Assembly (NCBI GenBank): GCA_022425565.1
Contig: JAKMFG010000277.1
Span: forward strand, 1-17,471
Reading direction: 5' to 3'
DNA length: 17,471 bases
Source: Alphaproteobacteria bacterium
GTDB taxonomy: Bacteria > Pseudomonadota > Alphaproteobacteria > Puniceispirillales > Puniceispirillaceae
Shown: positions 1 through 7,062 of the stretch, one piece after another
Layout of the letters: each line of letters starts with the position of its first letter
How positions within the stretch are numbered: position 1 is the stretch's first letter
Position numbers and translations under genes: made by a program
Notes under the pieces: generated by a model
Database searches by the model: none
Told to the model about the DNA's origin: nothing
The model's input: only the letters and a program-made list of their open reading frames with translations

Positions 1-171
1 CTGGAAGATGCGGCGGGAATGACCATGGACAATGCACAAGACCGGGCGATGATCTGCGGGTCCATGGCGATGCTTAAGGATATGTGCAACCTGCTTGTCG
101 AGCGGGGATTTGTCGAAGGGTCGAACGCGCGGCCTGCAGGATTTGTCATCGAAAAGGCCTTTGTCGGCTAA
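1..171 (+). CDS. fpr: Ferredoxin--NADP+ reductase, C-terminal end (partial)
   Basis: The window opens in frame inside this gene; 56 codons remain before the TAA stop. The visible piece carries the family's NADP-binding C-terminal signature MICGSMAML (residues 17-25 of the fragment) and ends in the typical VIEKAFVG tail, which in Fpr-type enzymes closes over the flavin. Fpr is a cytosolic FAD flavoprotein that moves electrons between NADPH and ferredoxin or flavodoxin, often linked to oxidative stress. The FAD domain lies upstream of the window. No terminator is evident in the 63 bases between it and the next gene on the same strand. The C-terminal motif is distinctive enough for a firm family call; the physiological partner is unknown. 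Confidence 0.88.
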   Translation: MEDAAGMTMDNAQDRAMICGSMAMLKDMCNLLVERGFVEGSNARPAGFVIEKAFVG

Positions 172-234
172 AGCATAACCGGATGACGGCCATGCTGTGC
201 TAAACAAAGGGCTCTGACTGGCGAGGGTGTCGTT

Positions 235-972
235 ATGTTTCTCGAAGTAATTGATCCGGTGCTGTTTGCCGGCATGCTCGTGGCATTTTTCGCCTCTGGA
301 ATGACGGCCTATGCCGGTTTCGGCGGGGCGCTTGTGATGGTTCCGCTGTTCACGCTGATGATCGGTCCGGTTCAGGCGATTGCATTGACCGGCCTTTGCA
401 GCGCGATCGCGCTTGCCCATCTGGTGCCCGGCCAGCTCCGCGTCGTCCGGTGGAAAGAGGCGGCACCGCTTGTTGCCGGGCTACTAGTCGCAATTTCGCT
501 CAGCTCCGGTTTTCTGGTCAATGCGGACCCGGCATTCGTGCGGCTCTGTATGGGTGTCTTTGTTCTTCTGGCTGCTTTCATTCTGATCCGGGACCTGCGC
601 TATAAGGGGCCGCGAGGGCCGGTGCCGAGTTTTGGGATCGGCGCTGTCACCGGCGTGATTATGGGCGGGGCCGGCGTGCCGGCGGGGCCGGTGATGGTGA
701 TCTACTACCTTGCCGCGCCGGAGCCGCCCTCTGTCCAGCGGGCGAATATCATGGTCAGCGTCTGGCTGCTGCTTGTCATCATGCTGGCCAATTTGGTGAT
801 GCGCGACGCCATTGTGGCAAGGACTGCGATCAGCGCGGTTTTCATTGCGCCGGCTTCCATCATCGGCGCTTCGCTCGGTCAGTATCTTTTCAAGCGTATA
901 CCAGTGCGCTGGTTCAAGATGTTCGCACATGGGCTGCTGGTTGTGATCGGCATCTCGATGCTGGTCATCTGA
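235..972 (+). CDS. TauE/SafE family sulfite/organosulfur exporter (first copy)
   Basis: A 245-residue, very hydrophobic protein with about seven or eight predicted membrane segments. The N-terminal half has the family's glycine-rich stretch FGGALVMVPLF (residues 29-39), and a related stretch, GGAGVPAGPV, follows the central loop, matching the two-repeat DUF81/TauE fold. Members export sulfite, sulfoacetate or other small anions from the cytoplasm, but many are uncharacterised, so the substrate is not known. The ATG at 235 has a weak GAGG-type ribosome site. No metabolic partner is adjacent (Fpr upstream, flagellin downstream). The sulfonate genes elsewhere in the window make sulfite export a reasonable guess only. 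A second family member is at 11935-12705. Confidence 0.82.
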   Translation: MFLEVIDPVLFAGMLVAFFASGMTAYAGFGGALVMVPLFTLMIGPVQAIALTGLCSAIALAHLVPGQLRVVRWKEAAPLVAGLLVAISLSSGFLVNADPAFVRLCMGVFVLLAAFILIRDLRYKGPRGPVPSFGIGAVTGVIMGGAGVPAGPVMVIYYLAAPEPPSVQRANIMVSVWLLLVIMLANLVMRDAIVARTAISAVFIAPASIIGASLGQYLFKRIPVRWFKMFAHGLLVVIGISMLVI

Positions 973-1027
973 TCCTGCCCAGGCGGACCTGATGCCCGGC
1001 GCATTGGTTCGATTATCTGCAGATCGA

Positions 1028-1057
1028 CGGGTAAGAATGGTTTAGCCCGATTTTTTT
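1028..1057 (+). terminator. Probable intrinsic terminator of the first TauE/SafE gene
   Basis: CGGGTAA (1028-1034) can pair with TTA-G-CCCG (1042-1049) with one bulged G, followed by A and seven T (1051-1057). It lies 56 bases after the stop codon. The 3' arm TTAGCCCG is also a perfect inverted repeat with CGGGCTAA at 1064-1071, so the T run sits between two sequences that can both pair with the same arm. The stem is short, so strength is uncertain. Confidence 0.5.
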
Positions 1058-1173
1058 CGACTCCGGGCTAATCAAACCTCGAAAAGCGTCGTTTACGACA
1101 CGCTGGTTAGTCATAACCGGCATGACGACGCCTTTCCACATCGCCCTGAACAGGCGTGTGACAGAATATGAAT

Positions 1174-1178
1174 GGAGA
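1174..1178 (+). promoter_or_regulatory. Ribosome binding site deciding a TTG start of flagellin
   Basis: GGAGA lies five bases before the TTG at 1184-1186 and overlaps the competing in-frame ATG at 1172. Together with the family N-terminus (MALS...TN), it supports TTG as the real start. Confidence 0.6.
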
Positions 1179-1183
1179 CGATC

Positions 1184-1990
1184 TTGGCCCTGTCTTTGGT
1201 CACGAATATCGGCGCGAATGCCGCCGTCAAAGCCGCCTCCCTCGTGGCAAAGAAAACCGACACCGCTATGGCGCGACTTGGGTCCGGTACGCGGATCGGC
1301 GCGGCGCGGGATGACGCCGCCGGGCTTGGTACGGCCTCGCGGCTCACGGCTGAAGCGCGGGGTCTGGATCAAGCCCTGCGAAACGCGTCTCATGCTCAGA
1401 CGGCAATGGGCGAGTTGATCGATAAATATGCGGATATGGGCGATACGCTCCAACGGCTTCGCGAAATTACTGTTCAGGGCGCGAACGGAACCAATACGAG
1501 TTCGGAGTTCACCCATTTGAACAAGGAGTATGACGAGCTTCTGGAGCACATTGAAGCTGTCGCCACTCCGATCAGCGACGGCTTTACGCTGAATTTCCAG
1601 ATTGGAGCCTCCGGCGACCAATCCTTCGAGTTTGCCATTGCGAAGATTTCAGTCTCGGACCTCGGCCTTCAGCCAAGCGCCTCTGCAGAAGGCCTGAGTT
1701 CGACAAGTGGCTATAGTGGTCATATCGGCACACTGGACACGGCGCTTGCCACGGTAGCGGAGCGTCAGGCGATTATTGGCGCCCACATCAACCGTCTCGA
1801 TTACACAATGGGGCATCTGGCGACATCCAGCCAGTCCGCCAAGGAAAGCCTCGGCCGTATTCAGGATACGGATTATGCGGTAGAGACGACAAACCTTGCC
1901 AAGGCCCAGATCCTGCAGCAGTCGGCGACCTCGATGCTGGCCCAGGCCAACATGTCGAAGGATGTCATCCTGTCGCTGGTCCAGGGCTGA
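1184..1990 (+). CDS. Flagellin (short alphaproteobacterial type)
   Basis: Structural subunit of the flagellar filament, exported by the flagellar type III system. The N-terminal D0/D1 helices are clear: TNIGANAAV near the start, then GSGTRI and DDAAGL, followed by the D1 helix ending QRLREITVQGANGT. The C-terminal D1/D0 helices end in NLAKAQILQQSATSMLAQAN and a short tail. There is almost no variable D2/D3 domain, so the protein is about 268 residues, as in other small alphaproteobacterial flagellins. The start is chosen at TTG 1184: it gives the family N-terminus MALSLVTN and has GGAGA at 1174-1178, six bases upstream. An in-frame ATG at 1172 would add four atypical residues and lacks a ribosome site. 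No flagellar assembly, chaperone or regulator gene is next to it. It ends before a strong terminator. Confidence 0.88.
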   Translation: MALSLVTNIGANAAVKAASLVAKKTDTAMARLGSGTRIGAARDDAAGLGTASRLTAEARGLDQALRNASHAQTAMGELIDKYADMGDTLQRLREITVQGANGTNTSSEFTHLNKEYDELLEHIEAVATPISDGFTLNFQIGASGDQSFEFAIAKISVSDLGLQPSASAEGLSSTSGYSGHIGTLDTALATVAERQAIIGAHINRLDYTMGHLATSSQSAKESLGRIQDTDYAVETTNLAKAQILQQSATSMLAQANMSKDVILSLVQG

Positions 1991-2030
1991 CACGAGACCT
2001 GACATCCCGGACACATGAAGATATGAAACA

Positions 2031-2055
2031 GGGGGCATCATCCGGTGCCCCCTTT
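2031..2055. terminator. Bidirectional intrinsic terminator between flagellin and lactonase
   Basis: A perfect 7-bp stem, GGGGGCA (2031-2037) with TGCCCCC (2046-2052), and an 8-base loop, followed by TTT on the plus strand and preceded by an A-rich stretch that is T-rich on the minus strand. It sits 40 bases after the flagellin stop and 33 bases beyond the lactonase stop, between two convergent genes, so it can serve both. Confidence 0.8.
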
Positions 2056-2088
2056 CATTTGCCGTGAAGCGGCTGGCAGGAATGCTGC

Positions 2089-3009
2089 CTATGCCCCGCT
2101 GACATTGAGATAGACAGCATAGAGCGATGTGGTGGCGGTAATGAAAAGCCGGTTGCGCTTAGCCCCGCCGAAACAGACATTGGCGACCACCTCGGGTATC
2201 CGAATCTTGCCGAGCAACCTGCCATCGGCGTTGAGGCAATGCACCCCGTCGCCGGCCGAGGTCCAGATACGGCCGTCCGTATCCATGCGAAATCCGTCGA
2301 AAAATCCATAGCCGCACTCGGCGATTACCTCGCCGCCGGTCAGACTGGTGCCGTCGGCTGAGACCTTGTGCCGCCTGATATGCGCGGGCCCGTCTGGATC
2401 GTGGGTGCGCCCGGTATCGGCGACATACAGGAAGTCCTCATCGGGCGAGAAGCCGATCCCGTTCGGCTTCACATAGTCATCGGCGACTCGTGTGACGGCA
2501 CCATCGGCAGGGTCGATCCGGTACACATGGCACGCACCGATCTCGCTTGGCGCGCGCCGCCCCTCGTAATCCATCAGGATGCCGTAGTCAGGATCGGTGA
2601 ACCAGATCGATCCGTCTGAGCGCTCTACAACGTCGTTTGGCGAGTTGAACTTCCGGCCCTCGAAATTGTCGGCAAGAACCGAAACTGTGCCGTCATGCTC
2701 GGTGCGGGTGACCCGCCGGGCCAGATGCTCGCAGGTTACCAGCCGTCCCTGTCTGTCGGTGGTGTTGCCGTTGCTGTTCATCGCTGGCGCGCGGAAAACC
2801 GAGACAGAGGCGTCAGTGTCGTCGTAACGCAGCATGCGGTCGTTTGGAATATCGGACCAGACGAGATAGCGCCCGCCGCCGAACCAGGCCGGCCCCTCGC
2901 ACCAGCGGCCGCCGGTCCACAGCCGCTCGACATGTGCCGTGCCGAGGATACAGTTGCTGAATTCGGCATCCAGGACCTCAAAGCCCGTCCCTTCCAACTG
3001 TCCGAACAT
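2089..3009 (-). CDS. SMP-30/gluconolactonase/LRE-family lactonase
   Basis: A 306-residue six-bladed beta-propeller of the SMP-30/gluconolactonase family, which hydrolyses sugar lactones to aldonic acids using one divalent metal. Visible metal and substrate residues fit the family: E38 in CEGPAW, N125 in FNSPNDVV, N183 in KPNGIGFSPD and D238 in FFDGFRMD. VADTG and the repeated DGRIW-type blade motifs are also present. The frame stays open far upstream, across the opposite-strand genes, but the ATG at 3009 is preceded by GGAGA five bases away and gives the normal family length, so the longer reading is rejected. It is divergent from a sugar 1-dehydrogenase. The inferred role is hydrolysis of that enzyme's lactone product. 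The actual sugar is not readable from sequence. Confidence 0.88.
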   Translation of the reverse strand: MFGQLEGTGFEVLDAEFSNCILGTAHVERLWTGGRWCEGPAWFGGGRYLVWSDIPNDRMLRYDDTDASVSVFRAPAMNSNGNTTDRQGRLVTCEHLARRVTRTEHDGTVSVLADNFEGRKFNSPNDVVERSDGSIWFTDPDYGILMDYEGRRAPSEIGACHVYRIDPADGAVTRVADDYVKPNGIGFSPDEDFLYVADTGRTHDPDGPAHIRRHKVSADGTSLTGGEVIAECGYGFFDGFRMDTDGRIWTSAGDGVHCLNADGRLLGKIRIPEVVANVCFGGAKRNRLFITATTSLYAVYLNVSGA

Positions 3010-3100
3010 GCGTTTCTCCGCTTCCTCGTTCCCCAGTCCGCAACTATCCGGGAAAGTGGCGGGATGGGCAAGGAGACAGTCGACAGCAACACCGCATGAT

Positions 3101-3142
3101 GGCATGACTACACAATGACATGCCGGCTGAGCCTTTGCCGGC
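3101..3142. promoter_or_regulatory. Candidate operator and leader hairpin in the divergent sugar-gene intergenic region
   Basis: GGCATG (3101-3106) and CATGCC (3119-3124) form a 6-bp inverted repeat with a 12-base spacer. This size suits a dimeric repressor. A second inverted repeat, GCCGGC at 3122-3127 and 3137-3142, follows towards the dehydrogenase. Both lie in the 162-base gap between divergent lactonase and dehydrogenase genes, where a shared regulator would bind. I could not identify clear -35/-10 boxes. Confidence 0.35.
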
Positions 3143-3171
3143 CGAGAGACAGATTTGGGAGACAGACAGGC

Positions 3172-3927
3172 ATGACCGAATTCGCCAGATATCCGAGCCT
3201 CGAGGGCAAGAGTGTGATTGTGACGGGCGGTGCGTCCGGCATCGGCGCCGCCACCGTTGCCGCCTTTGCCGCGCAAGGTGCAAAGGTCGGCTTTCTGGAC
3301 AGAGACGCCGAGGGTGCTGCCGCGCTCAAGGACAGCATCGACGGCTCTGTCGATTATGAGCTGTGCGATCTGTGCGATATCGAGGCCCTTCGCGCCGGAA
3401 TTGCGGCGCTGGCCGAGCGTCACGGACCGGCGACGGTGCTTGCAAACAACGCCGCGCGGGATGACCGCCACAAATGGCAGGATGTGACCCCTGAATATTG
3501 GGACGAGCGGCAAGCCACCAATATCCGCCATATGTTCTTCGCCATTCAGGCTGTGGCTCCGGGAATGATCGCATCCGGTGGCGGCTCGGTCATCAATCTC
3601 GGCTCCAACAGCTGGTGGGAAGCGCAGGGTGGCTTTCCAGCCTACACCACCGCGAAATCTGCCGTTCACGGCCTGACCCGCACTATGGCGCGTGATCTTG
3701 GCGAGCACCGAATTCGGGTGAATACGGTGGTTCCGGGCTGGATCATGACCGAGCGGCAGAAGGAGCTCTGGGCAACGCCGGAGGCACTTGAGAAGCATCT
3801 GCAGCGCCAGTGTCTTCCCGATCTGATCGAGCCTGTCTATGTCGCGCGCATGGTGGTGTTCCTCGCGTCGGATGATGCCGGTGCCTGCACCGCAAACAAC
3901 TTCTTCGTCGAAGCCGGTTCTACCTGA
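3172..3927 (+). CDS. SDR-family sugar 1-dehydrogenase (D-xylose/L-arabinose dehydrogenase-like)
   Basis: A classical short-chain dehydrogenase of 251 residues. It has the cofactor loop TGGASGIG (18-25), an acidic residue at the end of the second strand (FLDRD, suggesting NAD+ preference), NNA at 92-94, and the catalytic set S145, Y158 and K162 (YTTAK). The stretches NNAARDDRHKW, YWDERQATNIRHMFFA and FLASDDAGACTANNFFVEAG closely resemble Caulobacter-type D-xylose 1-dehydrogenase, which oxidises the pyranose to its lactone. The start at 3172 gives the normal family N-terminus, with GGGAGA upstream; an in-frame ATG at 3115 would add 19 unrelated residues. It is divergent from a lactonase and followed after 21 bases by a VOC-fold gene. 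The substrate could be xylose, arabinose or another aldose. Confidence 0.85.
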   Translation: MTEFARYPSLEGKSVIVTGGASGIGAATVAAFAAQGAKVGFLDRDAEGAAALKDSIDGSVDYELCDLCDIEALRAGIAALAERHGPATVLANNAARDDRHKWQDVTPEYWDERQATNIRHMFFAIQAVAPGMIASGGGSVINLGSNSWWEAQGGFPAYTTAKSAVHGLTRTMARDLGEHRIRVNTVVPGWIMTERQKELWATPEALEKHLQRQCLPDLIEPVYVARMVVFLASDDAGACTANNFFVEAGST

Positions 3928-3948
3928 CCCGGTTCGGGGAACGACGCC

Positions 3949-4341
3949 ATGTCCCGGTCTGTCTCGGCCATTTCGCTGCTGGTTCCGGATTACGATGCCG
4001 GAATTGCGTTCTATGTCGGCAAGCTGGGTTTCACATTGGTCGAGGATACGCCGCTCGATGACGGCAAACGATGGGTGCTGGTCTCTCCCGATGACGCGGC
4101 GCAGACGCGCCTGCTGCTTGCAAGAGCCGTCGACAGCGTGCAGCAGGCTGCCATTGGCAACCAGGCTGGTGGGCGGGTGTTCCTGTTCCTGAGGACCGAC
4201 GATTTCGATGCCGACCACGAACGCTTCATCGCGGCTGGTGTTCGGTTCCTTGAGCCGCCGCGCGATGAGAGCTATGGCAAGGTTGCGGTTTTCGAAGATC
4301 CGTTCGGCAACAAATGGGACCTGATCCAGAACCGGTCCTGA
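3949..4341 (+). CDS. VOC (glyoxalase/bleomycin resistance) family protein
   Basis: A 130-residue protein with the beta-alpha-beta-beta-beta repeat of the vicinal oxygen chelate superfamily. The first module starts AISLLVPDYDAGIAFYVGKLGF. The second ends VAVFEDPFGNKWDLIQ, the typical closing strand with its DPFGN motif and a terminal tryptophan/aspartate in place of the frequent glutamate. Members include glyoxalases, epimerases, dioxygenases and antibiotic-binding proteins, so the reaction cannot be named. GGGGAA sits ahead of the ATG, and the gene follows the sugar dehydrogenase by 21 bases, so the two are probably co-transcribed. A housekeeping role in aldehyde handling alongside sugar oxidation is possible but is inference. 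Confidence 0.82.
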   Translation: MSRSVSAISLLVPDYDAGIAFYVGKLGFTLVEDTPLDDGKRWVLVSPDDAAQTRLLLARAVDSVQQAAIGNQAGGRVFLFLRTDDFDADHERFIAAGVRFLEPPRDESYGKVAVFEDPFGNKWDLIQNRS

Positions 4342-4391
4342 CCGGCCAGCATCGCCTTTGCCACATCCTGCAAGCCAGAGACGCCTGTCAC

Positions 4392-4997
4392 ATGCAGCCC
4401 GAGCACGTCATCGCCTTCAACATCACCCTGCTTGCCGCGATGGCAAGCCCCGGCCCGGCGCTTGTCGTCGCCATCCGCACGGTGCTGAGCGCCGGCGGCC
4501 GCGCCGGCATGGCAATCGGCTGCGGGCTTGGCATCACCGCCGCCGGCTGGACGCTTGCCGCACTGGTCGGTCTGGATGCCGTTTTCAGACTGATCCCCTG
4601 GTCCTATATGCTGGTGAAGATCGTCGGCGGCCTGTATCTGAGCTATCTGGCATATGGAATCTGGAAAGCAGCACCGCAGCCTGTTGCCGAGGCGGTGATC
4701 CCGGTGGGTCATGCCTTTCGCAGTGGTCTGCTGGTCAATCTGTCGAATCCGAAATCTGTGCTGTTCGCGGCTGCGGTTCTGGTCGCGATCTTCCCGCCGG
4801 ATATGGATATTGCCCACAAGCTGGCCATTGTCGGCAACCATCTGGGCATCGAGCTTGCCTTCTATGCCATGCTCGCCGCAACGATGAGCCGGAAGTCTGT
4901 TCGAACGCGCTATTTCGCGATGAAGCTCTATCTCGACAGGTTTGCCGCCGCGGTGCTGCAGGTCCTTGCAATCAACATTCTCTTTACCCTGTGGTGA
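4392..4997 (+). CDS. LysE/RhtB family amino-acid exporter
   Basis: A 201-residue membrane protein of the LysE/RhtB translocator family with about six hydrophobic segments. The N-terminal signature is clear: ASPGPALVVAIRT, then GGRAGMAIGCGLG, followed by KIVGGLYLSYLAYGIW and the mid-protein NLSNPKSVLF motif, all conserved in this family. Members export amino acids and analogues such as lysine, homoserine or threonine by proton antiport; the substrate here is unknown. The start at 4392 gives the normal family length. An upstream in-frame ATG at 4314 would overlap the VOC gene and add 26 atypical residues. It is third in a plus-strand run after the dehydrogenase and VOC genes (50-base gap) and ends 16 bases from a convergent gene. 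Confidence 0.86.
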   Translation: MQPEHVIAFNITLLAAMASPGPALVVAIRTVLSAGGRAGMAIGCGLGITAAGWTLAALVGLDAVFRLIPWSYMLVKIVGGLYLSYLAYGIWKAAPQPVAEAVIPVGHAFRSGLLVNLSNPKSVLFAAAVLVAIFPPDMDIAHKLAIVGNHLGIELAFYAMLAATMSRKSVRTRYFAMKLYLDRFAAAVLQVLAINILFTLW

Positions 4998-5013
4998 GGG
5001 GAGAGGGGGTGGA

Positions 5014-6012
5014 TCAGGCTGTCAGCGCCTTGTCATAGCCGAACAGCGCCACCGCGCCGCCGGTATGCCAGAACAGCACCCGCTGGCCGGCAGAGAATTT
5101 GCCGGTGCGAATCAGGTCGATAAGGCCTGCCGCCGCCTTGGCCGAGTAGACCGGGTCGAGAAGCAGTCCCTCCAGCTCGGCAAACATGCGGATCGCCTCC
5201 AGGCAGCCCTCTGTCGGAATGCCGTATCCTTCGCCGACATAGTCGCAATTGGCGGTGACGTCCTGCGGCCTGACGACGCCGGCGCAGCCGATGCGTTCCG
5301 CCGTCGCTTCGGCAAGAGCCAGGACATTTGCTTCCTGCTTCGGTTTTGGCGCGCGCACACCGATTCCCAGAAGCGGGATCTTTGCGTTCATCGCACGAAG
5401 GCCGGTGATGATGCCTGCCTGTGTGCCGGCGCTGCCGGTGGCGTGAACGATTCTGTCAAATGAAAGCCTGGCGTCATTCGTCTGCGCAACAAGCTCCATC
5501 GCTGCATTGACATAGCCAATCGCCCCTGTCGGGTTCGAGCCGCCACCCGGAATGGTATAGACGCTGGCACCGCCACTCCGCCGCCTGTCGGCCTCGGCCT
5601 CCATAATGGCATTCATGTCGCCGCCGCCGGGGTGGATTTCCGTTGTTGCGCCATGCAGATGGTCGAGCAGGACATTGCCATTGCTGATGTAGTTCGGATC
5701 ATTCGATCCGGTGCGATCCTCGAGAAGGATATGGCATTTCATGCCAAGCTTTGCCGCTGCGGCTGCTGTCTGGCGCGCATGGTTTGACTGTGTCGCGCCT
5801 TGCGTCATCACCATGTCAGCACCGGCGGCCTCGGCCTCGGCCATGAGGAATTCCAGCTTGCGGGTCTTGTTGCCGCCGGTGGACAGACCGGTACAATCGT
5901 CGCGCTTGACCCAGATTTCCGGCCCGCCAAGCTCTGCCGACAGGCGTGGCATCGGCTCAATAGGAGTCGGAAGGTGGGCAAGCGAAATTCGGGGTATCGC
6001 GGCAAGGTTCAC
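5014..6012 (-). CDS. cuyA: L-cysteate sulfo-lyase (CuyA-type PLP enzyme; D-cysteine desulfhydrase family)
   Basis: A 332-residue fold-type II PLP enzyme of the ACC deaminase/D-cysteine desulfhydrase family. K49 in [10 protein letters not shown] is the Schiff-base lysine. [17 protein letters not shown] (70-86) forms the carboxylate pocket, [10 protein letters not shown] binds phosphate, and [11 protein letters not shown] closes the site. The N-terminus ([14 protein letters not shown]) and [14 protein letters not shown] resemble the roseobacter enzyme CuyA, which splits L-cysteate into pyruvate, ammonium and sulfite; D-cysteine desulfhydrase is the main alternative. The start is GTG 6012 with AGGAG eight bases upstream. 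It lies 15 bases after the DenD-like gene and is probably in its transcript. The surrounding sulfonate genes favour the cysteate reading. Specificity cannot be settled by eye. Confidence 0.72.
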   Translation of the reverse strand: MNLAAIPRISLAHLPTPIEPMPRLSAELGGPEIWVKRDDCTGLSTGGNKTRKLEFLMAEAEAAGADMVMTQGATQSNHARQTAAAAAKLGMKCHILLEDRTGSNDPNYISNGNVLLDHLHGATTEIHPGGGDMNAIMEAEADRRRSGGASVYTIPGGGSNPTGAIGYVNAAMELVAQTNDARLSFDRIVHATGSAGTQAGIITGLRAMNAKIPLLGIGVRAPKPKQEANVLALAEATAERIGCAGVVRPQDVTANCDYVGEGYGIPTEGCLEAIRMFAELEGLLLDPVYSAKAAAGLIDLIRTGKFSAGQRVLFWHTGGAVALFGYDKALTA

Positions 6013-6027
6013 TGGACTAACTCCTGT

Positions 6028-7017
6028 TTATGGCCTGCTTAGGGCGGCGTTGAAGTCACGGACCGCCTCGATGAATGGTTTGTCGTCGGCAAAGCCGATG
6101 CCGGCGGCGCGTTCGCTGGTCACTTTGGCAGGCCAGCTTGTGACAATCCGCTCGATGGTCTCGTCACGTTGCCAGCTCAGGCGGGCAGCCACCTCTGCGC
6201 CGCCTACAGCCTCCAGCGCCGCTGCCATATCGCCGACGGTGACGGAAATGCCGGGAAGGTTCACCCCGCGTGGACCGCCCCAAACGCCGTCCGTGACAGC
6301 CCCCGCATGGCGCAGACCGGCCACCGCGCCATCCGGCGAATTCAGCACAACCCGAAGGTCGGGACTGACCGGCACATTGGCATCTTCGCCCTGAAGTGGT
6401 TCGCGGATCATGCCTGACAGGAACGAGCTTGCCGCCCCGTTCGGCCGTCCCGGGCGGACGCTGACGGTCATCAGCCGCAGCGAGCGCGCGGTGATCAGGC
6501 CGCGCCGTGACAGGTCGGCGAAGAATGCTTCAAGCATCAGCTTTTGGGCCCCATAGCTGTTCTGCGGCGTCGGGTGCGTGGTGTCGTCGACAACGGCCGG
6601 AAGAGGGGCCTCAGGCGTGCCGCCATAGATGGCAAGCGTGCTGGAAAAGACCAGAAGCGGACGATGCGCCGCCGATGCGAGGCAGCGCCCGAGCGCAACC
6701 CCGCCAAGCAGGTTCGCATTGATCCCCAGATCAAGGTCTGCCTCGCATTCGCCGCTGGTGGCGCTGGCAAGGTGGAACACAGCATCGGCGCTGCTGAACA
6801 GGTCTGGCTGTGAGGCGACGAGTGCGCCGAGATCGCCCTCGGCCCATTCTGCGCCGTCTGGGCCGGATGTGGTGTCTGTGACCACGTGATCAACAAGGAC
6901 GAGTCTCTCGACCATGTCATCCTTGCCGTTAAGACGCACGCTGCTGCCAGGTGGCATGGTGGCGGCGAGCCGGCTGCCGATAAACCCGTTTGCGCCGGTG
7001 ATCAGAATCTTTGCCAT
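6028..7017 (-). CDS. denD: NAD-dependent epimerase/dehydratase-family dehydrogenase, D-erythronate dehydrogenase-like
   Basis: An extended SDR with the Rossmann motif TGANGFIG at the N-terminus, a catalytic YGAQK (Tyr155, Lys159) and the preceding FSSTLAIYGG serine strand. The stretch RLMTVSVRPGRPNGAASSFLSGMIREPL is characteristic of the DenD group, which oxidises D-erythronate at C2 with NAD+. The start at 7017 gives MAKILITGANGF, the usual N-terminus, about 329 residues. An ATG at 7041 adds eight residues, and neither start has a good ribosome site. It is followed at 15 bases by the cysteate lyase gene. The usual partner genes of tetronate catabolism (kinase, isomerase, decarboxylase) are not in the window, so the true substrate may differ. 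The family call is firm; the symbol is tentative. Confidence 0.68.
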   Translation of the reverse strand: MAKILITGANGFIGSRLAATMPPGSSVRLNGKDDMVERLVLVDHVVTDTTSGPDGAEWAEGDLGALVASQPDLFSSADAVFHLASATSGECEADLDLGINANLLGGVALGRCLASAAHRPLLVFSSTLAIYGGTPEAPLPAVVDDTTHPTPQNSYGAQKLMLEAFFADLSRRGLITARSLRLMTVSVRPGRPNGAASSFLSGMIREPLQGEDANVPVSPDLRVVLNSPDGAVAGLRHAGAVTDGVWGGPRGVNLPGISVTVGDMAAALEAVGGAEVAARLSWQRDETIERIVTSWPAKVTSERAAGIGFADDKPFIEAVRDFNAALSRP

Positions 7018-7034
7018 GTCGTCGGGGGCCCTTT

Positions 7035-7062
7035 GTGACATTTCATATCAGCCGTGTCACGG
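7035..7062. promoter_or_regulatory. Candidate operator upstream of the denD-cuyA pair
   Basis: GTGACA (7035-7040) and TGTCAC (7055-7060) form a 6-bp inverted repeat with a 14-base spacer; the right arm is itself centred in CCGTG-T-CACGG (7052-7062). It lies just upstream of the start of the minus-strand dehydrogenase gene, where a promoter and operator are expected. No regulator gene is adjacent. Confidence 0.3.

Noticed and set aside
1014..1023. Palindrome ATCTGCAGAT downstream of the first exporter gene
   Set aside because: A short restriction-site-like palindrome without other support; not distinguishable from chance.
3010..4218. Open frame of about 400 codons on the minus strand continuous with the lactonase frame, making an apparent 709-residue protein
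   Set aside because: It runs antisense to the SDR and VOC genes, its sequence looks arginine/histidine/cysteine-rich and has no family features, and the lactonase has a proper ATG with GGAGA at 3009.
4998..5013. G-rich run between the LysE gene and cuyA considered as a terminator
   Set aside because: No complementary C-rich arm was found close enough to make a stable hairpin.
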